Shown here: one piece after another, positions 56,781 to 64,000 of the stretch | Numbering within the stretch: position 1 is the first letter of the stretch | How the letters are laid out: every line of letters begins with the position of its first letter | DNA from: GCA-003244245 sp050699975 | GTDB lineage: Bacteria; Actinomycetota; Actinomycetes; Mycobacteriales; Pseudonocardiaceae | Direction of reading: 5' to 3' | DNA: 64,000 nt | NCBI GenBank assembly: GCA_050699975.1 | Contig: JBOHGH010000003.1 | Coordinates: 21,996-85,995 of the forward strand | The notes under the pieces: generated by a model | The model's database searches: none | Seen by the model: the letters and a program-made list of their open reading frames with translations, nothing else | What the model was told of the DNA's origin: nothing | Made by a program: the position numbers and the translations under genes

Positions 56781-58103
56781 GTGCCCATGACGACTGTTGA
56801 CCGCTGGACTGGTCGGGAAGCGAAGCTGCTCCGGCAGGCGCTGCGGCTCAGTATCCGTGATTTCGCCGCGCACCTCGGGGTGGGTGCGCGAACGGTCAAC
56901 AAGTGGGAAGCACGGCAAGCGGACATCACTCCGCTGCCGTACATGCAAGAAGTGCTGGACACTGCCCTTGCGCGAGCCTCCGACGAGGCGAGGGCCCGGT
57001 TCGCTGCCGTGGCGCGCGCTGACGTGCACGAACACGAGACCACGCCACTATCAGGGCAGCCCGTCCCAGGTGCGATGTTGCCAGTCGTGGTCAACGGCCG
57101 CCTGATGTTCATGCCGATCGACGCCAGCGCGGTAGCCATCGCACCGTTGGTCGGTCACCGTGATAGGGAGTCGCTGGAGCGGCTCGCATCTGCGGCCCGT
57201 CAGCCCTCGCGTGTCGACCCTATTGCCGTCGAGCATCTCGAACTAGTGACCCAGACACACCGGAGCCTCTACCAGGACCTCAGCTCTGTCGAGCTGATTT
57301 CTGCCGTGACCGGGCACCTTCAGGTCGCCACCCTGTTGCTCGGGGGCACTCAGCGTTTGCCGTTGCGACGACGCCTGGCTGCGATCGCCGGGGAGACCGC
57401 GGGGCATGCAGCCTGGCTGTTCCACGATCTTGGCGACCAGCACAGTGCGGAGCGTTATTACACCGTTGCGGACGTCGCCACCCGAGAGGCTGGTGACCCA
57501 GCGCTGGACGCCTATGTTCATGGTTTCCGGAGCCTGGTGATGGGCAGCCATGGACAGACGCGAGAAGCTCTCGGGCTTGCCCGGGGTGCTGTTGAGATCG
57601 CGCAACGTAGCGCGACGGCAACGACCAGGTCGTGGCTGATCAGTGTGGAAGCCCGGGCGCTGGCGTCGGTGGGCGATGCGAAGTCCTGCTTTGGCGCGCT
57701 TCGCCGAGCCAGAACTGTAATGGGGCAGGCACGGCGGGAGGAAGACCCAGCCTGGATGTACGAGTTTGATCACGCTCGCTTGCTGGCACTCACCGGGGCC
57801 TGCTACGGGCGGCTAGGCAAGACCACAGCCGCCGAGCGGACTTTGCGCGAGGCACTGAAGGCACTCGGCCCGAAGCGCACTCGGCGCCGCGCGGAGGTGC
57901 TCGTCGACCTGGCTAGAGCGCGCGCCAGGCAGCAGGACGCCGAGGAAGCCACCGGTTTGGCTGGCGAGGCTCTGGAGATCGCAGTCGAGACCGGCTCGAG
58001 GGCCGGGATCCAGCGCGTTCGGCGCTTCCGTCCCGAACTTGCCAGATGGAACGGCACCCGAGCAGTCACGGCGCTGGACGAACAGCTCACCGATGCCATC
58101 TGA
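56781..58103 (+). CDS. XRE-family regulator with TPR-like C-terminal domain, copy B
   Basis: 440 aa from GTG 56781 (ATG 56787 also possible). The N-terminal HTH (AKLLRQALRLSIRDFAAHLG, VGARTVNKWEARQADITPLP, YMQEVLDTALARAS) is about 85 percent identical to copy C by eye. The C-terminal part, by contrast, is different: helical repeats (ETAGHAAWLFHDLGDQHSAE, RYYTVADVATREAGDPALDA, GKTTAAERTLREALKALGPK). The downstream peptidase starts inside its last codons (11-bp overlap), so the two are translated together. Confidence 0.88.
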   Translation: MPMTTVDRWTGREAKLLRQALRLSIRDFAAHLGVGARTVNKWEARQADITPLPYMQEVLDTALARASDEARARFAAVARADVHEHETTPLSGQPVPGAMLPVVVNGRLMFMPIDASAVAIAPLVGHRDRESLERLASAARQPSRVDPIAVEHLELVTQTHRSLYQDLSSVELISAVTGHLQVATLLLGGTQRLPLRRRLAAIAGETAGHAAWLFHDLGDQHSAERYYTVADVATREAGDPALDAYVHGFRSLVMGSHGQTREALGLARGAVEIAQRSATATTRSWLISVEARALASVGDAKSCFGALRRARTVMGQARREEDPAWMYEFDHARLLALTGACYGRLGKTTAAERTLREALKALGPKRTRRRAEVLVDLARARARQQDAEEATGLAGEALEIAVETGSRAGIQRVRRFRPELARWNGTRAVTALDEQLTDAI

Positions 58104-59988
58104 CGACAGGCCGGAGTTGGTCCCCTATGGCTGGTGGCCGTCCTCGGTAGGTGCCGACATGGTCGCGGCCCGGTCAACCAGCTACGACGCCGTGCACACC
58201 ACCGGAAACACCGTCGCCTGGCTGGAGACCCGTCCCGCCGATGGCTGCACCGTGGTCGCGACGTGGGCACCTGGCGAGGGCACCAGGGACGCCACACCGG
58301 AGGGCGTCGACGTCGGCACGAGCATCCATGCCTACGGCGGGGGGGCCTACACCTACACACCAGCGGGACTGGTCGTCGTGGATGCCGAGGACCAGCGCCT
58401 GCACCTGATCGACCGCGACGGGGAGGCACAACCGATCACGCCACCCAGCGACGACAGGTACGGCGACCTACGGCCCCTGGATGCCACCTCGCTGATCTGT
58501 GTCCGGGAGCGACCTGGCGGGCCCGACGATCTCGTCGTCCTGCCCCTCGACGGCTCCACACCACCGCGGCCAGTGCACGACGGACATGATTTCTACGCCT
58601 TCCCCCGGATCAGCCGCGACAGGCGGCAGCTGGCGTGGGTCACCTGGGACAACCCGAACCTCCCCTGGGACGGCAGTGACCTATGGGTCGCCGACCTGAT
58701 CGGTGCCGGCCCGGACGCCCGCCTCGAACCAGCCCGGCATGTCGCCGGCGGCCCAGAAGAGTCCGTCACCCAACCCGAATGGGGTCCGGACGGCGCGCTG
58801 CACTTCATCTCCGACCGTAGCGGCTGGTGGAACCTGCACCGTGAGCGGGACCATCGGGCGGAGCCGCTGCTACCCATGCAAGCCGAGTTCGCCGACGCTG
58901 CCTGGGAGCTCGACTACTCCACGTACACGTTTCTGTCCGACGGGCGCATTGCCTGCCGCTACCGCCGGCAGGGGTTCGACCATCTTGGCATCATCGACCC
59001 CGCCAAGGGATACCTGGAGCCGGTGTCGGTGCCCTTCACGTCGATCAAGCCCTACCTGCGCGCCACCCGTAACCGGCTCGCATTCATCGCCGCCAGTCCC
59101 ACCGCCACTCCTACTGTGGTCACGTTGTGCCTGTATGACCGCTGTGTTGAGGTGCTCGCCAGCGATGACCCCGGCCTGCATGCCAGCGACATCTCCGTGC
59201 CCGAGCTTCTCCGGGTTCCGGCCGTTGACGGCGGGGTTGTGCACGCTTCTTACTACCCGCCCACCAACCACGCCGTCACCGGGCCTGTCCAGCAGCGCCC
59301 TCCGCTGATTGTGCAACCCCATCCCGGCCCGACCAGTCACGCGCCCCTCCGGCTAGAGCTGCGCACCCAGTTCTTCACCAGCCGCGGCTTCGCCGTCGCC
59401 GCCGTGGACTACCGAGGCAGCACCGGTTGCGGCCGCGCCTACCGCACCGCCCTCGACGGCCAGTGGGGCGTCCTCGACGTGCAGGACTGTGTCGACGTCG
59501 CTGCCTTCCTCGCCGGGCGCGGCACCATCGACGCCAACCGCACCATCATCAGCGGCGCCAGCGCCGGCGGGTTCACCGCGCTGCGAGCGCTCACCGCCGC
59601 CACCAACCGGTTCGCCGGCGGCACAAGCTGGTATGGCATCACCGACCTCGTCACGTTCCGCGCCCACGTCCCCCGATTCCAACGCCACCACACCGATCAC
59701 CTCGTCGGCCCATGGCCCGACGTGGCCGCCCGCTACCGAGAGCGCTCACCCGTCCACAACGCCGCTCAGATCACCCAACCCGTCCTGGTCATCTACGGTC
59801 TCGACGATGACATCGTGCCGCCCGAGCAGGCTGAAGCGATCATCCGGGCACTGTGCCAGCGCGGTGTTCCCGTCACCCAGCTTGCTTTCCCCGACGAGGG
59901 CCATGGACTGCGCCGTCCCGACAGCATCCACCGTGCGATCGAGGCCGAACTCACCTTCTACCAGGCTCTCCTAGCTCGTAGCCAGTGA
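58093..59988 (+). CDS. S9-family (prolyl oligopeptidase/acylaminoacyl peptidase-like) serine peptidase
   Basis: 631 aa from ATG 58093, overlapping the XRE gene by 11 bp. Beta-propeller region at about 1-360 (repeats such as QPEWGPDGALHFISDRSGWW), then an alpha/beta hydrolase domain: VAAVDYRGSTGCGRAYR, the nucleophile elbow IISGASAGGFTALRAL (Ser about 491), YGLDDDIVPPEQAE (Asp) and DEGHGLRRPD (His). No signal peptide, so cytosolic. Cleaves peptides or deacylates small substrates. Coupling to an XRE regulator suggests it modifies or degrades a peptide-like compound sensed by that system. Confidence 0.92.
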   Translation: MPSDDRPELVPYGWWPSSVGADMVAARSTSYDAVHTTGNTVAWLETRPADGCTVVATWAPGEGTRDATPEGVDVGTSIHAYGGGAYTYTPAGLVVVDAEDQRLHLIDRDGEAQPITPPSDDRYGDLRPLDATSLICVRERPGGPDDLVVLPLDGSTPPRPVHDGHDFYAFPRISRDRRQLAWVTWDNPNLPWDGSDLWVADLIGAGPDARLEPARHVAGGPEESVTQPEWGPDGALHFISDRSGWWNLHRERDHRAEPLLPMQAEFADAAWELDYSTYTFLSDGRIACRYRRQGFDHLGIIDPAKGYLEPVSVPFTSIKPYLRATRNRLAFIAASPTATPTVVTLCLYDRCVEVLASDDPGLHASDISVPELLRVPAVDGGVVHASYYPPTNHAVTGPVQQRPPLIVQPHPGPTSHAPLRLELRTQFFTSRGFAVAAVDYRGSTGCGRAYRTALDGQWGVLDVQDCVDVAAFLAGRGTIDANRTIISGASAGGFTALRALTAATNRFAGGTSWYGITDLVTFRAHVPRFQRHHTDHLVGPWPDVAARYRERSPVHNAAQITQPVLVIYGLDDDIVPPEQAEAIIRALCQRGVPVTQLAFPDEGHGLRRPDSIHRAIEAELTFYQALLARSQ

Positions 59989-60069
59989 GCTCGACACACT
60001 CCTTGACGAACTGGTGAATATCCCTCGAACTCCGTCTTCCACCTCCGGGCCACCCCGTCCGTGACGGCT

Positions 60070-60143
60070 GGCGTTGGCGGTGCGCTCGTGGCGCGGTTGT
60101 CCGGTACTACGCTGCGTGCGATGTTCCTGATCGAGGGGGTGCG
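60070..60143 (+). promoter_or_regulatory. Conserved XRE promoter, copy C
   Basis: Shares GGTACTACGCTGCGTGCGAT followed by GTTCCTGATCGAGG with copy B. TACGCT lies at 60108-60113, and ATG 60121 begins the MFLIEG micro-frame, which here runs about 31 codons into the XRE gene. Confidence 0.6.
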
Positions 60144-61661
60144 GTGCCCGTGGCCACCGTCGACCGCTGGACCGGTCGTGAAGCGAAGCTGCTGCGACAG
60201 GCGCTGCGGCTGAGCGTCCGCGACTTCGCCGCACGCCTCGGGGTCGGCGTGCGAACGGTCAACAAGTGGGAAGCACGACAGGCGGACATCACCCCGCTGC
60301 CGTACATGCAAGAAGTGCTGGACACCGCCCTTGCCCGGGCCTCCGATGAGGGCAAAGCTCGGTTCGCTGCCGCGACGCGCGCTGCCGCGCCCGACCACGA
60401 GACCGTGCAACTATCCGGGCCGACAGTCCGAGGCGCGATGTTGCCGGTCGTGATCAACGGCCGCCTGGTATTCGTAGAGTTCGACGTTGAGGCGCTATCG
60501 GCCAGTGGGCTCGGCGCATTCCTTGACGAGCTGGCAATTACCGGCGCCGAAGGGGATTCACTTCTTGCTGCCAGCGAACTGGTGCAGAAGCGGGGTACTA
60601 CCGCTGCTGCCTCATCCGACCTCTGGCAGACAGTCACCGCGATCACCCTCGGCGTGGGGCAGGCAGAGTTCGACCTGGACAGGCTCGACAGACTGATACC
60701 GCGCCTGGACGCCGACGAACCGCCACAGCAGGTGGGTGCCGCAGACGTCGATGCCATCGAACGCACCAGCGAGGCCTTGCGGTGCTGCGACTTCGCGCAT
60801 GGCGGCGGCCTGGCCCGAGCGGCCACCATTGCCCAGCTGAGGTCGGTTCTGCGGTTGCGTGAGGCGGCCGCAACCCCTGCGATTCGTGTCCGGCTCGACA
60901 TCGCGGCGGCTGATCTGGCGATGCTCACAGCGTGGTGCAGCTACGACGTCGAGCAGCACGACCAGGCGCAACGCTTGTGGACAGTCGCGCTGGAACTGTG
61001 CCGGAACACTGACCACCCCCGTGCAGCCGACCTCGCTGTGGACGTCCTGCTGGACATGGCGCACCAGTCCCTGCACCTCCGCCGTCCCGATGAGGCGCTC
61101 CGGCTGGCCGGACTCGGGCTTGTCATCGAGAACAACTCTCCCACCGCCGTCTCCGATGCCACTCGGAGCTACCTGGCCAGCGTGCAGAGCTGGAGCTACG
61201 CCGTGCTAGGCGAGACCACCGCGTGTGAGCGGGCCCTCGGCCGAGCTGAGCGGCACTTCGCCGCCGTCGATCCGGGCACGGCGCTGCCGTGGGCGGCTCA
61301 CGTCGACACGGCCGAATTCACCGCTCAGCAAGGTCACGCCTGGTACCTGCTCTCGGCCACCCAGCCCAATGCCGCGGCTCGGGCTGTGCCGCTGCTCACC
61401 GCAGCCACCAGTGCTCAGGGCAGCGACTACGCCCGCACCCGCGCGGTCAACCTCGCCGGTCTCGCTGGCTCCCACGCCACAGCCGGTGACCTCGACGCCG
61501 CCGTGAACGTCGGATGCCACGCACTCGAGGAAATTAGCTGGACCTCGTCCCGGCGTGCCTACCAGCGGCTGCGCATGCTCGATGACTGCCTCGCGGTACA
61601 CCAGACTGCGCACGTCGCCGAGCTGCGACACGACATCCAGACCGCCTGTGCCGCCTCGTGA
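60144..61661 (+). CDS. XRE-family regulator with TPR-like C-terminal domain, copy C
   Basis: 505 aa, GTG start. HTH nearly identical to copy B (LLRQALRLSVRDFAARLGVG, VRTVNKWEARQADITPLPYM), and the linker also matches (GAMLPVVINGRL). After about residue 115 it diverges fully into a different helical array (ATPAIRVRLDIAAADLAMLT, QRLWTVALELCRNTDHPRAA, AGDLDAAVNVGCHALEEISW). Ends in GTGA shared with the start of the phosphotransferase gene. Conserved DNA-binding/promoter part with a changed sensor part suggests modular paralogues. Confidence 0.88.
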   Translation: MPVATVDRWTGREAKLLRQALRLSVRDFAARLGVGVRTVNKWEARQADITPLPYMQEVLDTALARASDEGKARFAAATRAAAPDHETVQLSGPTVRGAMLPVVINGRLVFVEFDVEALSASGLGAFLDELAITGAEGDSLLAASELVQKRGTTAAASSDLWQTVTAITLGVGQAEFDLDRLDRLIPRLDADEPPQQVGAADVDAIERTSEALRCCDFAHGGGLARAATIAQLRSVLRLREAAATPAIRVRLDIAAADLAMLTAWCSYDVEQHDQAQRLWTVALELCRNTDHPRAADLAVDVLLDMAHQSLHLRRPDEALRLAGLGLVIENNSPTAVSDATRSYLASVQSWSYAVLGETTACERALGRAERHFAAVDPGTALPWAAHVDTAEFTAQQGHAWYLLSATQPNAAARAVPLLTAATSAQGSDYARTRAVNLAGLAGSHATAGDLDAAVNVGCHALEEISWTSSRRAYQRLRMLDDCLAVHQTAHVAELRHDIQTACAAS

Positions 61662-62566
61662 TTACCCGCCGCGACAGTGGGGAGCTACCCGACCGCCACG
61701 AACTGGGCGCTGTCTGCGACGCGCTGCGCCTCGACCTTTCCGGCGTGCGGATGTTGCCATCCCGGTCGAACGCCGTCTTCCACCTCCCCGCCGAAGGCGT
61801 CGTGGTGCGCCTGAGCAGCGCCACCCCAACCAACGAAGCGCGCGCCGCCCGAGTCGTCTCGCTGACCACTTGGATCACCGACCACGGTGGACCCGCGCTG
61901 TCTCCGACACCCCACCCGCAGCCGGTGCGGGCAGCCGGCACGGTCGCCACGCTCTGGCCCTATCTACCCTCGGTGAGCATCCCCAGGGCTCGAGACCTCG
62001 CCGGTGCGGTGCGGGAACTGCATCATCTCGACGCTCAACCGCCACGCCTGCCCGAACACAAGCCGATGGCTCGCCTGCACGAGGCCCTCGACTTTGACAT
62101 CACACGAGACCAGCCGGCGCTGCCTACCAACACCCGCAAGTGGCTCCTCACCCGCGCCGCACAGCTCCAACACGCCTACGACACGACCGCGCCGCCACTC
62201 GGACGCGGTCTCATCCACGCCGACGTCCAGCCCGACAACCTGCTCCAGGATCGCGACGGGCGGTGGCTACTCATCGACTGGGACCGCGCCAGCCATGGCC
62301 CCCGTGAACTCGACCTTGCCTTCGCCATCCCCGACCACTTCCACGAGTCTGATAGCGACATGACCGAGTTCAGCGCCACCTACGGCTACGACATCACCAC
62401 CTGGACCGGTTGGACGCTGGTCCGCGACCTCACCGAACTGCACTCCCTCGCCGGCTATATCCGCCGCGCAGCCACCAACCCTGCTGCCCGCGACGAGCTC
62501 CACCGACGCGTCGATTCACTGGTCACCAATGAACGCAGCGTGGTGTGGCGCAGCGTGTCAGGCTGA
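61658..62566 (+). CDS. Phosphotransferase of the aminoglycoside/choline/homoserine kinase family
   Basis: 302 aa, GTG 61658 overlapping the XRE stop. APH-type kinase: N-lobe with SRSNAVFHLPAEGVVVRLSS, hinge TLWPYLPSVSIPRARDLAGA, catalytic loop LIHADVQPDNLLQDRDGRWL with catalytic Asp and Asn, and metal Asp in LIDWDRASHGPRELDLAFAI. The substrate (sugar, aminoglycoside, amino alcohol) cannot be told. Coupled to XRE copy C; a decayed APH gene also occurs at 15100-15458. Confidence 0.9.
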   Translation: MITRRDSGELPDRHELGAVCDALRLDLSGVRMLPSRSNAVFHLPAEGVVVRLSSATPTNEARAARVVSLTTWITDHGGPALSPTPHPQPVRAAGTVATLWPYLPSVSIPRARDLAGAVRELHHLDAQPPRLPEHKPMARLHEALDFDITRDQPALPTNTRKWLLTRAAQLQHAYDTTAPPLGRGLIHADVQPDNLLQDRDGRWLLIDWDRASHGPRELDLAFAIPDHFHESDSDMTEFSATYGYDITTWTGWTLVRDLTELHSLAGYIRRAATNPAARDELHRRVDSLVTNERSVVWRSVSG

Positions 62567-62697
62567 ACAACATCACGCAGGCCGGTGAGCTGGGCGCTAC
62601 CTAAGGTCCGACGCCATTGCTGGGCTGGCTGGGGACCATGCTGCGCAGGCGTTGGCGCTCGGCCGGATCGTCACTGAGCGGGGAGATCGACAGTGTG

Positions 62698-62735
62698 AAA
62701 ATATCGCGACGGTGTTGCGAAATTTTCGCTAGAGT
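62698..62735 (+). promoter_or_regulatory. AT-rich inverted repeat and leaderless promoter of the DUF4143 ATPase gene
   Basis: AAAATATCGC (62698-62707) and GCGAAATTTT (62717-62726) form a 10-bp inverted repeat with one mismatch and a 9-bp spacer. TAGAGT at 62730-62735 fits a -10, with the GTG start at 62742 where the transcript would begin. An operator over the promoter of a leaderless gene is the likely reading. Confidence 0.5.
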
Positions 62736-62741
62736 TCGGGT

Positions 62742-63959
62742 GTGTATCCCCGATGGGTTCGCCCCCGGATCGAACGAGCGCTGCTCGACACGCCGGCAGT
62801 GTTCGTTGCCGGGCCCCGGCAGTCGGGCAAGAGCACGCTGGTCCGCCTCATTCGGCAGGACGGCTACGTCACGCTGGATCGGGCGACTGTGCGCGCCGGA
62901 GCCGGCGTGGAGCCTGACGGGTTCGTGGCCGGCCTGCCGGTTCCCGTGACACTCGACGAGGTGCAGCGGGTACCGGATCTCCTGCTGGCGGTGAAGGCCG
63001 AGATTGATGAGCACCGCCATCCGGGCCGGTTCCTGCTCACCGGCTCGGCGAACGTGTTGATGCTGCCGAAGGTTGCGGATGCCTTGCCTGGCCGGATGGA
63101 GATCGTCGAACTGTGGCCGCTGTCCCAGGGCGAAATCGACAACAGACCGGAGAGCTTCGTCGACGCGCTCTTCGAGGCGGTGCTGCCCGCAGTCATAGTC
63201 ACTCGGGTCTCCCGCGGCGAGCTATTCGACCGAGTCCTATGCGGGGGATTTCCGGAGTCGTTGCAGCGCTCGGCGGACCGGAGAGCGGACTGGTTCGAGT
63301 CCTACCTGACCGCGGTGGTCGAGCGGGAGGTTCGCGATCTGTCCAATGTGGGCAACGTTGCCGAACTGACGGTGATGATCCGGCTGATCGCCGCGCGCGC
63401 CGGGTCGCTGTTCAACCTCGCTGACGTGGCGCGGGGTGCCCAGCTTCCGCACAGCACGGCCCGCAACTATCTCGGCCTGCTCCGGGCCGTATTCCTGGTG
63501 GTCGATGTGCCGGCCTGGACCACGAGCCTGACAACACGGATTGTTCGGGCACCCAAACTCTTCCTGATCGACAGCGGACTGACTGCGCACCTCCTGGGAG
63601 TTGGGCGTGAACGTTTGGCGACCGAGCCACACCTCGCAGGTGGACTGCTCGAGGCGTTCGTGGCACTGGAGCTCCGCAAGCAGATCAGCTGGAGCCGGAT
63701 TCGGCCCGGCCTAGCCCACTTCAGAACAAGGAACGGCGACGAGGTCGACTTGGTGATGGAGGCGCGCGACGGCACCGTGGTCGGAGTCGAGGTCAAGTCG
63801 TCGGCCACGGTCCGCACCGACGACTTCGCCGGCCTGCGCGTGCTCGAAGAGATCGCCGGTCACCGCTTCCGGCGGGGCGTCGTGTTGTACACCGGGACCG
63901 ACGTCGTGTCGTTCGGGCCCAAGTTAGTCGCCGCACCCGTGTCGCTGCTCTGGTCGTGA
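62742..63959 (+). CDS. AAA_14 / DUF4143 ATPase
   Basis: 405 aa, GTG start. The N-terminal AAA_14 P-loop is FVAGPRQSGKSTLVRLI, Walker B PVTLDEVQRVPDLLLAVK, sensor FLLTGSANVLMLPKVADALPGRMEIVELWPLSQGE. The C-terminal DUF4143 region (about 195-400) has VVEREVRDLSNV, DSGLTAHLLGV, and a PD-(D/E)xK-like end GDEVDLVMEA ... VGVEVKSSATV (Asp, Glu, Lys). This family is widespread and mobile, of unclear function. Stand-alone with its own promoter; 62567-62697 has no gene. Confidence 0.92.
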   Translation: MYPRWVRPRIERALLDTPAVFVAGPRQSGKSTLVRLIRQDGYVTLDRATVRAGAGVEPDGFVAGLPVPVTLDEVQRVPDLLLAVKAEIDEHRHPGRFLLTGSANVLMLPKVADALPGRMEIVELWPLSQGEIDNRPESFVDALFEAVLPAVIVTRVSRGELFDRVLCGGFPESLQRSADRRADWFESYLTAVVEREVRDLSNVGNVAELTVMIRLIAARAGSLFNLADVARGAQLPHSTARNYLGLLRAVFLVVDVPAWTTSLTTRIVRAPKLFLIDSGLTAHLLGVGRERLATEPHLAGGLLEAFVALELRKQISWSRIRPGLAHFRTRNGDEVDLVMEARDGTVVGVEVKSSATVRTDDFAGLRVLEEIAGHRFRRGVVLYTGTDVVSFGPKLVAAPVSLLWS

Positions 63960-64000
63960 CGGCTCGACGCCTGGTGCGCGTTCTGGATGCAGACTGCGGC

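Noticed and set aside
1..64000. tRNA or rRNA genes
   Set aside because: No T-arm/anticodon patterns with cloverleaf context and no rRNA-like stretches were recognised on either strand; a covariance-model scan would be decisive.

Overview
The window is high-GC actinobacterial chromosome. Gene order (leuC-leuD-hup, mutT1, ppk, cofC, gpsA, then ddl, DUF3515, Lrp, thiL, ung, rpmB, DAK-like, recG, pyc, rsmD, coaD, sepIVA-like, yceD-like, rpmF, rnc, mutM) is the conserved core backbone of mycelial actinomycetes. Coenzyme F420 synthesis (cofC), many GTG starts, a SARP regulator, an orphan DUF742 protein and a family of XRE regulators with variable partner genes make a Pseudonocardiales (Pseudonocardiaceae-like) host most likely; the genus cannot be fixed from the sequence alone.

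Layout. 1-2231: 3' end of an NB-ARC/TPR regulator with ten 120-bp tandem repeats. 2260-10875: core block (IclR regulator divergent from leuCD; hup; convergent mutT1-ppk; cofC divergent from gpsA). 10.6-28.4 kb: an accessory block of about 17 kb separating gpsA from ddl, which are usually near each other. It holds an ArsM-like methyltransferase, a lipoprotein with a frameshifted membrane gene, a THUMP-like methyltransferase, a stretch of decayed genes (15.0-16.2 kb), a cysteine dioxygenase-rhodanese pair, a PPOX flavoprotein, a LuxR-type regulator, and a minus-strand operon (26766 to 19403). 28.4-39.2 kb: core again, ending with recG and an exported gamma-glutamyltransferase. 39.2-45.3 kb: accessory, with a SARP regulator, a truncated adenylation-domain ORF, and an XRE cassette flanked by about 100-bp imperfect direct repeats. 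45.4-54.6 kb: core (pyc, rsmD-coaD, sepIVA-like, yceD, rpmF, rnc, mutM) plus an exported class V aminotransferase-like protein. 54.6-64 kb: accessory, with three paralogous XRE loci (one decayed) sharing a promoter, two of them translationally coupled to different effectors (S9 peptidase; phosphotransferase), and a DUF4143 ATPase.

The main discovery candidate is the 19.4-26.8 kb operon. It encodes (transcription order) a double-cupin/methionyl-tRNA-synthetase-like fusion, a DAO-type FAD oxidoreductase, an in-frame fusion of a lysine/ornithine N-monooxygenase with a diaminobutyrate-type class III aminotransferase, and an arginine amidinotransferase. A drug/metabolite transporter lies upstream and a LuxR-type regulator downstream. 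The first three activities match the hydrazine (N-N bond) machinery known as Spb38/39/40 in the s56-p1 pathway. The aminotransferase fusion and the amidinotransferase are additions that suggest a guanidino- or diaminobutyrate-containing hydrazine/N-N product. No NRPS, PKS or siderophore synthetase is in the window.

No tRNA, rRNA, CRISPR array or intact insertion sequence was recognised.
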